From an uncultured Alphaproteobacteria bacterium (GTDB lineage: Bacteria; Pseudomonadota; Alphaproteobacteria; Rs-D84): a stretch of 10,660 bases of DNA. The DNA is taken from NCBI GenBank assembly GCA_947589625.1, contig CANQCM010000025.1, positions 1 to 10,660 of the forward strand. The letters run 5' to 3'. The notes beneath the pieces were generated by a model. That model made no database searches. It was given only the letters and a program-made list of their open reading frames with translations, and was not told where the DNA came from. The first letter of the stretch is position 1; every line of letters begins with the position of its first letter. Positions 1-5,639 of the stretch are shown one piece after another. The translations under genes were made by a program, and so were the position numbers.

Positions 1-926
1 GCCATGATGGTGCGGATTTCGGCAATGCAATTTTCATAGATCAAATCGCGCCCGTGTGCCAGATAATCGCGCGGGTTAAATCCGTCTGGTTTTTGCGCCA
101 ATGTTTCGCGTACGCCTGCGGTAAAGGCAAGGCGCGAATCACTGTCTACATTTATTTTGCAAATGTTCATTTCTGTGGCGCGGCGCAATTGTTCAGGCGC
201 AATGCCCCGCGCGCCTGAAATTTTTCCGCCAAATTTGTTTATGGTATCTACCAGTTGTGTTGGTATAGATGACGCGCCATGCAACACCAATGGAAATTCA
301 GGCAATTTATCAGCAACGCGCGCCAATATGTCAAACCGTAATTCTTCATCTTCAGATTTGCGCTTGTATGCGCCGTGGCTGGTGCCGATGGCAATTGCCA
401 AAGAATCAATGCCTGTTGCGTCAACAAACCGCACCACATCATCAGGATTGGTATAACTGGAAAATTCAGATTGCGTGTTTTCGTCTTCTATGCCAGACAA
501 GGTGCCTAGTTCTGCTTCCACCACTACATCATGTTTATGGGCGTATTCGGCGACTTGCCGCGAGAGTTTTACATTTTCATCAAATGGTAATTTGCTGGCG
601 TCAATCATAACAGATGAAAAGCCTAAATCCACCGCGTTCGCACATGCGTCAAATGATGCGCCGTGATCCAGATGTAGTGCCACGCCCATATCAGGCGTTA
701 AATTTGCGCCGCGGCACATTCCCATCAACATATCGGCACCCATATATTTTAATGCTGATTCAGATACTGCCAAGATAACAGGACTTTGCATGTCGCGTGT
801 TGCACGCAAAATAGCAATCAGTGTTTCCATGTTATAGAAATTAAACGCTGGCACGGCATAATGGCGCGCGATTGCGTCACAAAACATATTTCTAGTATTT
901 ACCAAACCAAAATCTTGATATTTCAT
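1..926 (-). CDS. fba: Class II fructose-bisphosphate aldolase, C-terminus cut by window edge
   Basis: Zn-dependent aldolase that splits fructose-1,6-bisphosphate into DHAP and glyceraldehyde-3-phosphate (reversible) in cytosolic glycolysis/gluconeogenesis. I translated it from the minus strand: 308 codons are visible and the frame is open to base 1. The start MKYQDFGLVNTR is typical of the roughly 310-330-residue class II subgroup common in gut anaerobes, so probably only a few residues are missing. Signature 1 is HLDHG at residues 85-89 (catalytic Asp87, zinc ligand His88). Signature 2 is VVEAELG around 135-141. The other zinc ligands are His184 in GTSHGAY and His216 in VLHGAS. The phosphate-binding region near the end is NVDSDSRLA. 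The ATG (924-926) follows AAAAGGA at 934-940 with 7 nt between. Tagatose-bisphosphate aldolases of the GatY/KbaY type share these motifs, so substrate is less certain than family. It is divergent from the neighbouring lipoprotein gene. Confidence 0.93.
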   Translation of the reverse strand, partial: MKYQDFGLVNTRNMFCDAIARHYAVPAFNFYNMETLIAILRATRDMQSPVILAVSESALKYMGADMLMGMCRGANLTPDMGVALHLDHGASFDACANAVDLGFSSVMIDASKLPFDENVKLSRQVAEYAHKHDVVVEAELGTLSGIEDENTQSEFSSYTNPDDVVRFVDATGIDSLAIAIGTSHGAYKRKSEDEELRFDILARVADKLPEFPLVLHGASSIPTQLVDTINKFGGKISGARGIAPEQLRRATEMNICKINVDSDSRLAFTAGVRETLAQKPDGFNPRDYLAHGRDLIYENCIAEIRTIM

Positions 927-946
927 TTATGTGTCCTTTTGGGCAA

Positions 947-975
947 ATTATATCATAAATTCTGCGTTATAAGTA
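947..975 (-). promoter_or_regulatory. Probable promoter of the aldolase gene (extended -10)
   Basis: On the minus strand a perfect TATAAT (952 to 947) is preceded by TGA, giving the extended -10 TGATATAAT. It lies about 20 bases upstream of the start codon, so the leader is short. The -35 position (about 970-975) has only a poor match, which fits an extended -10 promoter. Confidence 0.6.
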
Positions 976-989
976 CCATAAAACATTTA

Positions 990-1017
990 TTGACAACGGG
1001 GCCATTTGTGCAACAAT
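990..1017 (+). promoter_or_regulatory. Probable promoter of the lipoprotein gene
   Basis: A perfect TTGACA (990-995) is followed after 16 bases by AACAAT (1012-1017, 4 of 6 to consensus). It would give a leader of about 60 nt ahead of the lipoprotein start at 1083. It lies back to back with the aldolase promoter. Confidence 0.55.
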
Positions 1018-1054
1018 ATAAACATAAACGAATCGGGGAGATGGGCGAATGTAA

Positions 1055-1066
1055 AAAAGACTTTGA
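1055..1066 (+). repeat. 12-bp inverted repeat, left arm (lipoprotein 5' UTR)
   Basis: AAAAGACTTTGA in the 5' untranslated region is the exact reverse complement of TCAAAGTCTTTT at 1524-1535 in the 3' untranslated region of the same gene. The two arms could pair in the transcript and join its ends. Confidence 0.6.
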
Positions 1067-1082
1067 ACCAAAAGGTGGAAAG

Positions 1083-1514
1083 ATGAAAAAAGTTTTTGTT
1101 TCTGTTTTTGCATTGGCTGCATTAACTGCGTGCGCTGGTCATTATGATTATTATGAAGGTGGCGTTCGTTATACCCAAGATGGTCCAGATTGCATCTATT
1201 ATGCTGGTGAATACGGTAATCATTTCACAGACAGCATTTCTGGACTGGATAACAACAAGCAAATTGTTTATCGCAATACTCGTTGTTCAGAACTGTATGC
1301 GCGCGACCATAACGAAGTGCGTGCAGATCGTGGTCTAGATGCACCTGTATATCATGCACAACCAAAATGCGCGGCATGTTCAGTGGCAGAACCTGTGGTA
1401 TATGCAGAACCTGTTGTCGTTCCACAACCAACGTGCGGTGCGTCTTGCGGTTGCAATCATGCACAAACCCAACCAATTTCACGCCGTAAATACGTCATTG
1501 TATCAGGCATGTAA
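1083..1514 (+). CDS. Small cysteine-containing lipoprotein, unknown function
   Basis: 143-residue predicted lipoprotein. The signal peptide ends in a lipobox, LTAC (residues 14-17), so Cys17 would be acylated and the protein anchored to a membrane, probably the outer one. The mature part begins with a Tyr/Gly-rich stretch. The tail is unusual: a Cys-x2-Cys pair (Cys96/Cys99), a short Pro/Val repeat (AEPVVYAEPVV), then a cluster of Cys118, Cys122 and Cys124 and a basic RRK near the end. The frame extends upstream to 786, but that part overlaps the aldolase gene. I chose ATG 1083 because GGTGGAAAG sits just before it and the lipoprotein signal begins there. A Cys-rich tail could hold disulphides or bind metal; that is inference. 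I do not recognise the family. Confidence 0.8.
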   Translation: MKKVFVSVFALAALTACAGHYDYYEGGVRYTQDGPDCIYYAGEYGNHFTDSISGLDNNKQIVYRNTRCSELYARDHNEVRADRGLDAPVYHAQPKCAACSVAEPVVYAEPVVVPQPTCGASCGCNHAQTQPISRRKYVIVSGM

Positions 1515-1523
1515 TTAAATAAA

Positions 1524-1535
1524 TCAAAGTCTTTT
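1524..1535 (+). repeat. 12-bp inverted repeat, right arm (lipoprotein 3' UTR)
   Basis: TCAAAGTCTTTT is the perfect reverse complement of 1055-1066. It directly abuts the terminator hairpin that begins at 1536. Confidence 0.6.
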
Positions 1536-1567
1536 ACGGTGTTGTCATTTTGGCAACACCGTTTTTT
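1536..1567 (+). terminator. Intrinsic terminator after the lipoprotein gene
   Basis: ACGGTGTTG (1536-1544) pairs with CAACACCGT (1554-1562). Two further pairs (one G-U) leave an ATTTT loop at 1547-1551. A run of Ts follows. Confidence 0.88.
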
Positions 1568-1574
1568 GTTTGTC

Positions 1575-1603
1575 TTGAATGTATGATAAAATTGTGATAA
1601 AAT
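1575..1603 (+). promoter_or_regulatory. Promoter of the VirB2-like pilin gene
   Basis: TTGAAT (1575-1580), a 17-base spacer, then TAAAAT (1598-1603) preceded by TGA, making an extended -10. It starts just after the preceding terminator, so the pilin is its own transcription unit. Confidence 0.7.
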
Positions 1604-1630
1604 ACAGATAACAAAAGAAAGGGGAATTAT

Positions 1631-1978
1631 ATGAAAAAATTTGTAAAGAAATTAAATTTTGCATTAATTGCGATGTTTGTATCTGGTGCAGCAATGGCGG
1701 CGCCTGTTGGTGGTGCAGGTGGCATTTGCACTTTGATTTCTCAAATGCACGGAATATTCAAAACATTGCGTACATTGGCTTTTGTGGGTGCAGCGTTTAT
1801 TATTGCCGATTGGGCATGGGGCTGGATTAAAAGCGGTACTGTTAAAAAAGACGATGTTCAAGATAAGGGTATTGCATTATTGGTTGGCTTTGCCGTGTTG
1901 TTTGGTATCGGTATGGTATTAACCGCGGTAATTGGCAATCCGGCGTTAATTGGTTGCCCTGAATTATTAGATTGGTAA
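1631..1978 (+). CDS. VirB2/TrbC-family type IV secretion pilin-like protein
   Basis: 115-residue small membrane protein with the build of VirB2/TrbC pilins, the subunits of type IV secretion and conjugation pili. The N-terminal signal peptide (about 1-23) ends in AMA before APVGG, then come a glycine-rich segment, a first hydrophobic helix (about 46-66), a short charged cytoplasmic loop (KSGTVKKDD) and a second hydrophobic helix (about 80-105). That is the usual two-helix hairpin of the mature pilin. Cys33 and Cys109 flank the helices and could form a disulphide. The start ATG follows AAAGAAAGGGG. It stands alone between its own promoter and terminator; no other virB/trb gene is in the window. 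A stray small membrane protein of similar layout is possible, since VirB2 proteins are poorly conserved in sequence. Confidence 0.72.
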   Translation: MKKFVKKLNFALIAMFVSGAAMAAPVGGAGGICTLISQMHGIFKTLRTLAFVGAAFIIADWAWGWIKSGTVKKDDVQDKGIALLVGFAVLFGIGMVLTAVIGNPALIGCPELLDW

Positions 1979-1992
1979 TTGGTTTCAGATTA

Positions 1993-2026
1993 AAAAAAGC
2001 ACACAGCGTTTGCTGTGTGCTTTTTT
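1993..2026. terminator. Bidirectional terminator between pilin and RHH genes
   Basis: AAAAAAGCACACAGC (1993-2007) pairs perfectly with GCTGTGTGCTTTTTT (2012-2026) around a GTTT loop. The A-run and T-run make it a terminator on both strands, serving the convergent genes ending at 1978 and 2034. Confidence 0.93.
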
Positions 2027-2033
2027 ATGAAAT

Positions 2034-2258
2034 TTATTTCGGTTCCTCGATATTTGCCAAAGAAAACAATACAGAAGAAATTAACGATTGATAGGGAACA
2101 TGTTGCTGTTCTGCCAGTTTTTTAATGCTGTCCAGAACAGGGCGCGGAATACGCATATTTATAACGCAATCTGATTTATTAAAAGTACGATATGCGGCAT
2201 ATTCTTTCAGCAAAGATTCAATGTTCATTATAAATAATTGTTGCATAACATTTGGCAT
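2034..2258 (-). CDS. Small ribbon-helix-helix (CopG-like) DNA-binding protein
   Basis: 74-residue protein whose C-terminal half fits a ribbon-helix-helix fold as in CopG-type antitoxins: a beta strand (VINMRIPR, about 33-40), a helix (PVLDSIKKLAEQQ), a turn and a second helix (YQSLISSVLFSLA). RHH proteins bind DNA as dimers through the strand, commonly as antitoxins that repress their own gene. The frame extends 6 codons upstream to a TTG. I chose ATG 2256-2258 because AGGAG lies 7 nt before it and would otherwise be inside the coding sequence. No toxin is visible: the pilin downstream is convergent and tolB upstream is divergent. It may be a solitary antitoxin, a relic, or a plain repressor. 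Its promoter contains an imperfect palindrome that would suit autoregulation (inference). Confidence 0.72.
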   Translation of the reverse strand: MPNVMQQLFIMNIESLLKEYAAYRTFNKSDCVINMRIPRPVLDSIKKLAEQQHVPYQSLISSVLFSLANIEEPK

Positions 2259-2303
2259 ACGCAAACTCCTATACAATGCACAATACTTGTGTCTTTACAA
2301 ACG

Positions 2304-2331
2304 ACTATATCATTGTATTTACAATTGTCAA
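2304..2331 (-). promoter_or_regulatory. RHH gene promoter with embedded palindrome (possible operator)
   Basis: On the minus strand TTGACA (2331 to 2326), a 16-base spacer and TATAGT (2309 to 2304) make a strong promoter. The spacer holds ATTGTA-TT-TACAAT (2312-2325), an inverted repeat with 6-bp arms. Further TTGTA/TACAA half-site-like pieces lie at 2320-2324 and 2337-2341. A dimeric RHH protein bound there would block RNA polymerase. The promoter is read from sequence; its use as an operator is inferred. Confidence 0.6.
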
Positions 2332-2469
2332 TACATTTGTAATTGCGTTTGTCTGTACGGGTGTAATGGCGGTTGTATGGTGGTATGTGTGGGCTGTGAA
2401 AAAGACAATGTGCAACTTGCTTTTTTGGCGCGCTGAATATAAAATTCAATAAAAATGGAAAGGAAATAT

Positions 2470-3795
2470 ATGTTCAAAAAATTTATATATATGTGTGTGA
2501 TGTGTGTGTTGGCGATGGTGCCTGCGCATGCAGAATTAAAAGTTGATATTATTGCAGGCGCAACAGAACCTGTTTCTGTGGCGGTTCAGAAATTTGAAAC
2601 ATCTGGCAATGTATCCAGCCAAGACGCCGCAATGATACGCGAAGTGGTTGAAAAAGATTTGAAATCTACGGGGCTGTTTCGCATTGTGTCGCATAATGCA
2701 TTGCCTGAATTTGTAAAGATGGGCGAAATGCCTGACTTTAATTTGTGGGCGGCAATCAAAACACAAGTTCTGGTTCAGGCAACATTATCAGCAGACGGAA
2801 AAAACAAATATAAACTTGAATTTTATGTTTGGGACATTAATGGCAAAGAGCAGATAGAGGCGCAATCGCTGATTTCATCGCGTAAATCGGCGCGGCGTCT
2901 GGCGCACATTATGGCAGATGCAATTTATGAACGTCTGACTGGTGAAATTGGATATTTTGATACGCAAATTGTGTTTATTGCAGAATCTGGCAGTGTCGGC
3001 GACCGCATGAAACGTATGGCGATTATGGACCAAGACGGGTTTGGCATGCGCTATTTATCTGATAAAGATACTTATGTTATGTCGCCGCATTTTTCGCCGA
3101 ATATGCAGACGATTGTTTTCTTGTCTTATCGCGATAATGACCCAATGGTTTGGACACTGGATTTAGATACTGGCGCGCAAAGACGGCTGGGGCAATTTGG
3201 CGGCATGAGTTTTGCACCGCGCTTTTCGCCTGATGGTACGCGCGTGGCGCTGTCGCTGGTGGGTAAAGATGGATATACACACATTTATGAATATAACATA
3301 GATGATAAAACACTGCGTCAATTGACATTTGGGGCATCGTTGAACACCAGTCCGTCTTATTCGCCAGACGGCACAAAAATGGCGTTTAATTCAGATCGTT
3401 CTGGGCGGCAACAAATTCATGTTATGGATTTGAAAACAGGCGAAGAACAGCGCATAACATACGGCGCCGGAAAATATGCAACACCTGCATGGTCGCCAGA
3501 CGGTCAATTTATTGCCTTTACAAAAATCGCAGATGATACATTTTATATCGGCATAATGGATCCGCGCGGCCATAATGAAAAAATTCTGGCAGGTGGCTGG
3601 TATATGGAGGCACCGTCTTGGGCGCCAAATTCGCGCAGATTGGTTTATTACGAAACCGAAAAATATGGCGAAAACGACATAGAACGCATCAGCCATATTC
3701 GCAGTGTTGACATCACAGGACAAAATGTTTATGACATTGATTTGCCTGATGACATCAGTGGGGTTGAACCAACATGGTCGCCAAAGTTGCCCTAG
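2470..3795 (+). CDS. tolB: Tol-Pal system periplasmic protein TolB
   Basis: 441-residue TolB, the periplasmic partner of Pal in the Tol-Pal machine that uses the proton-motive-force-driven TolQRA to constrict the outer membrane at division. The signal peptide (1-21) ends in AHA. The N-terminal TolB domain spans about 22-160. A six-bladed beta-propeller fills the rest, seen as repeated SPDG/SPN blade motifs (FSPDGT, YSPDGT, WSPDGQ, WAPNSR) and the family-typical ending EPTWSPKLP. The length is normal (E. coli TolB is 430). An ATG 5 codons earlier (2455) is in frame, but AAAGGA falls just before 2470, so 2470 is preferred. The TATAAA at 2438-2443 may be its -10, though the -35 is poor. The signal-peptide region is rich in TA and TG dinucleotides. 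The last 22 bases overlap the nuclease gene. tolQ, tolR, tolA and pal are not adjacent. Confidence 0.95.
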   Translation: MFKKFIYMCVMCVLAMVPAHAELKVDIIAGATEPVSVAVQKFETSGNVSSQDAAMIREVVEKDLKSTGLFRIVSHNALPEFVKMGEMPDFNLWAAIKTQVLVQATLSADGKNKYKLEFYVWDINGKEQIEAQSLISSRKSARRLAHIMADAIYERLTGEIGYFDTQIVFIAESGSVGDRMKRMAIMDQDGFGMRYLSDKDTYVMSPHFSPNMQTIVFLSYRDNDPMVWTLDLDTGAQRRLGQFGGMSFAPRFSPDGTRVALSLVGKDGYTHIYEYNIDDKTLRQLTFGASLNTSPSYSPDGTKMAFNSDRSGRQQIHVMDLKTGEEQRITYGAGKYATPAWSPDGQFIAFTKIADDTFYIGIMDPRGHNEKILAGGWYMEAPSWAPNSRRLVYYETEKYGENDIERISHIRSVDITGQNVYDIDLPDDISGVEPTWSPKLP

Positions 3796-4193
3796 GTTTA
3801 ATATTGTTGTCGGGCGTGGCGCATGCATTGCCTGCAACGGTTGATTATATTATTGATGGCGATACTTTTGGCGCAACGGTCGTAATGGCGCCGGACATCA
3901 GTGCCGATGTTCGCGTTCGTATAATAAATGTTGATACACCTGAAATTCATGGAAACTGCACCAGCGAGATAAACGCCGCATATCGCGCCAAAGAACGCAT
4001 TGCGCAATTGATACCTGTGGGCAGTGTTGTTGAATTATCTGAAATCAAAGACGATAAATATCTGGGGCGAATTGATGCACGGGTGCGCGATGGTTCAGGC
4101 CATGACATCGGCGCAATTTTAACTTCTGAAAAATTGGGTCGTGCATATAATGGTGGTCGTCGCGCCAGCTGGTGCGATATGCCGCATAAATAA
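3774..4193 (+). CDS. Secreted staphylococcal-nuclease-like (SNase) protein
   Basis: 139-residue protein with a signal peptide (1-18, ending AHA) and one SNase (thermonuclease) domain. Compared with staphylococcal nuclease the active-site set is present. IDGDT (27-31) supplies the Ca-binding Asp30. RIINVDTPE (49-57) supplies Arg49, Asp54, Thr55 and Glu57, with the same 8-residue Arg-to-Glu spacing. DDKYLGR (93-99) supplies the second catalytic Arg99. It is therefore likely an active Ca-dependent nuclease cleaving DNA or RNA outside the cytoplasm. Cys62 and a Cys near the end (SWC) may form a disulphide. The ATG lies inside tolB, a 22-base overlap that implies translational coupling, and the Shine-Dalgarno is weak. 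Roles in scavenging nucleic acid or clearing extracellular DNA are possible but not shown. Confidence 0.88.
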   Translation: MVAKVALGLILLSGVAHALPATVDYIIDGDTFGATVVMAPDISADVRVRIINVDTPEIHGNCTSEINAAYRAKERIAQLIPVGSVVELSEIKDDKYLGRIDARVRDGSGHDIGAILTSEKLGRAYNGGRRASWCDMPHK

Positions 4194-4203
4194 ACAAAGT
4201 CCC

Positions 4204-4232
4204 TTTACATCACTGTGGTTTTTGCATATAAT
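4204..4232 (+). promoter_or_regulatory. Strong promoter of the structured RNA / Cys-rich gene
   Basis: TTTACA (4204-4209), exactly 17 bases, then a perfect TATAAT (4227-4232). The predicted transcription start is about 4239, a few bases before the first helix of the structured RNA. It begins 10 bases after the nuclease stop codon. Confidence 0.78.
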
Positions 4233-4238
4233 ATGTTT

Positions 4239-4416
4239 GCCTTGGGCGGTTGCCCGGGGCGAGGACTTGAAACCTCTCATATAACGCAACCAAATGCGAC
4301 AAATTGATAAGAAACTCCAGCTGAAAGGTTGGAGGGTGGTGATATACCTAAATAAGCCCGCTATTTTATATGATAGTTTCAAGCCTCCAACCGCCTTTTT
4401 GAAAATGGCGGTTTTC
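4239..4416 (+). ncRNA. Highly structured leader or small RNA of unknown family
   Basis: Non-coding stretch with dense complementarity. The rod fold has helix 1, GGCGGTTG 4245-4252 with CAACCGCC 4388-4395. Helix 2 is GAGG 4261-4264 with CCTC 4384-4387, then CTTGAAAC 4266-4273 with GTTTCAAG 4376-4383. Helix 3 is TCATATAA 4277-4284 with TTATATGA 4366-4373. Inside the rod are hairpins CGCA/TGCG (4285-4298) and CTCCAGC/GTTGGAG (4315-4334). In the competing local fold, GGGC/GCCC (4244-4255), GAGG/CCTC (4261-4276), CTAT/ATAG (4361-4376) and AACCGCC/GGCGGTT (4389-4413, terminator-like) reuse the same bases. CCTCCA (4384-4389) can also pair with the downstream Shine-Dalgarno, TGGAGG (4432-4437). It could be a cis-regulatory leader of the Cys-rich gene or a free RNA ending near the T-run at 4396-4400. 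I see no match to 6S, tmRNA, SRP, RNase P or the common riboswitches. Confidence 0.65.
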
Positions 4417-4443
4417 ATTTGAAAAACAAAATGGAGGTATTGA

Positions 4444-4920
4444 ATGAAAACTAAAATTTTTATACCGCTGGTGTGTTCTGCGGTTTTTGCAACAGGGGCA
4501 ATGGCAAAATGCGCTAGGCCCTCGTGTTTGTCAGGGACATGTGCATTGTTGGATTGGGACTTAGATAACTGTAAATTTGTTGATAACAAAAACACAGGCG
4601 GATGCGTTAATAACAAATGTCAATGTGGAACTGCATCTTATACCTGTATAAGTCTTGATATAGTGATTGGCGATTGTTCAAGTGATTTGGATTGTGTTAT
4701 TGGCATGGTTTGCCGAAACGGCAGTTGTGCTTACGAGGCTGTTGAGGCTGTGTGTCAAGAAAATGAATATGGCGATGGGTTTTTATGTACCGAATGTCCT
4801 GAAAATGGAAAGGCGGACGCCGGTTCAACCGTTGTTCAAAACTGTTATTTGCCAAAGGGTACAGTATTAAGTGATTCTACAGGCACATATACATATACTG
4901 CAGATTGCTATCATGATTGA
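4444..4920 (+). CDS. Secreted cysteine-rich protein, unknown function
   Basis: 158-residue exported protein. The signal peptide (about 1-21) ends in AMA. The mature 137 residues hold 17 cysteines, an extraordinary density. The central part has the spacing C-x5-C-x5-C-x4-C (CSSDLDCVIGMVCRNGSC), like the small disulphide-rich modules of secreted proteins. The end carries CTECPENGKADAG and CYLPKGTVLSDSTG...TYTADCYHD, a tail I associate with repeated exported proteins of uncultured gut alphaproteobacteria (from memory, unchecked). A disulphide-stabilised surface or secreted factor is likely, but no activity can be assigned. The start is firm: GGAGG at 4433-4437 lies 6 nt before the ATG. The gene follows a structured RNA and a strong promoter, so it may be regulated through that leader. 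It converges with plsC, with 8 bases between and no clear terminator. Confidence 0.8.
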   Translation: MKTKIFIPLVCSAVFATGAMAKCARPSCLSGTCALLDWDLDNCKFVDNKNTGGCVNNKCQCGTASYTCISLDIVIGDCSSDLDCVIGMVCRNGSCAYEAVEAVCQENEYGDGFLCTECPENGKADAGSTVVQNCYLPKGTVLSDSTGTYTYTADCYHD

Positions 4921-4928
4921 TATGCAAA

Positions 4929-5636
4929 TTATGCGCTGTGGCGATTGATTGCGTCGCTGATTTCGTCTAATGAGGCATTGCATGGCAACAGGGGTTCAAA
5001 ATATACATTTGCAACCCCAGAATGCATGCGCCCATGTTTTGGCCAATATAAACCTGCATCTGTACCCACAGGCTGAATTGGTAATTTTAATTGATGTGCT
5101 AAAAACAGCAACCCACGGCGCAGTTGAATTTTTTGACCTGGTTTTGCGCGCGTACCTTCGGGGAATATAATCAGTGTCATACCGTTCATGATTTTTTTAG
5201 CAACTGCGTTGGTCAGTTTTGCCATATTAGTTGCGCCACGCGCGCGGTTCACTGGTTGCAAGCCCATGCGCCAAAATGCCCACCCGTACACAGGAATCCA
5301 CAATAATTCGCGCTTGATAATAAAAAACGAATGCGGAATTATATTTGCCAGAACAGCAATTTCCAGAATAGACATATGTTTTGCGGCTATTATCGCCTTG
5401 CCATCGGTGCGATTATTTTCATTTGGCGCCGCAGGCACACCGTTTTCTTCGGTTGGTGGATAATGCACAACATATTTTATACCTGCAACAAGACGCGCCA
5501 AAATCAATACACCGTATGCGCATTTGCATACCAGAAAAGTATTCAGTCGTTTTGAAATCAACCCGACTAATAAAATCGGCGACCACAAAACGAAATATAT
5601 ACCCAGTAAAATTTTGAAAACAATTGTGCGAAACAT
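4929..5636 (-). CDS. plsC: 1-acyl-sn-glycerol-3-phosphate acyltransferase (PlsC)
   Basis: 235-residue inner-membrane acyltransferase that adds the second acyl chain to lysophosphatidic acid, giving phosphatidic acid for phospholipid synthesis. The N-terminus is hydrophobic (about 5-28). The PlsC motifs appear in order: block I KHMSILE (His87, with Glu92 in the H-x4-D/E position), the KRELLWIPVYGW segment (108-119), block II GLQPVNR (125-131), block III FPEGTR (158-163), and a late proline region PIQPVGTD. Glu in place of Asp in block I is common in alphaproteobacterial PlsC. Odd is a polar, Asn/Pro-rich insert of about 18 residues (62-79) just before block I. It is the last gene of the minus-strand operon, 3 bases after the DUF218 stop. 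AAAGGAAAG precedes the ATG. Confidence 0.9.
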   Translation of the reverse strand: MFRTIVFKILLGIYFVLWSPILLVGLISKRLNTFLVCKCAYGVLILARLVAGIKYVVHYPPTEENGVPAAPNENNRTDGKAIIAAKHMSILEIAVLANIIPHSFFIIKRELLWIPVYGWAFWRMGLQPVNRARGATNMAKLTNAVAKKIMNGMTLIIFPEGTRAKPGQKIQLRRGLLFLAHQLKLPIQPVGTDAGLYWPKHGRMHSGVANVYFEPLLPCNASLDEISDAINRHSA

Positions 5637-5639
5637 TTT

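Noticed and set aside
786..1082. Upstream extension of the lipoprotein frame
   Set aside because: It overlaps the aldolase coding sequence and the promoter region. The lipobox signal and ribosome site place the start at 1083.
2252..2452. Plus-strand frame of 66 codons with one strongly hydrophobic stretch, ending 17 bases before tolB
   Set aside because: It could encode a small membrane protein, but no ATG in it has a convincing Shine-Dalgarno, and its first half covers the RHH gene promoter and the possible operator. Kept only as a faint possibility.
2480..2512. TA/TG dinucleotide runs in the tolB signal-peptide region as a possible phase-variable tract
   Set aside because: The runs are short and interrupted, and tolB is a housekeeping gene; composition of hydrophobic codons explains them.
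3391..3837. 148-codon minus-strand frame inside tolB
   Set aside because: tolB is unambiguous on the plus strand; the antisense product shows no recognisable features.
4261..4276. GAGG-ACTTGAAA-CCTC hairpin resembling a tRNA-Ser anticodon arm
   Set aside because: There is no acceptor stem, D-arm, T-arm or CCA around it.
4330..4348. GGGTGGT resembling the T-box antiterminator sequence
   Set aside because: The following bases do not match the T-box consensus, no specifier stem is visible, and the downstream gene is not an amino-acid gene.
4239..4416. Retron-like non-coding RNA (complementary ends)
   Set aside because: No reverse transcriptase lies next to it; the downstream gene is a Cys-rich secreted protein.
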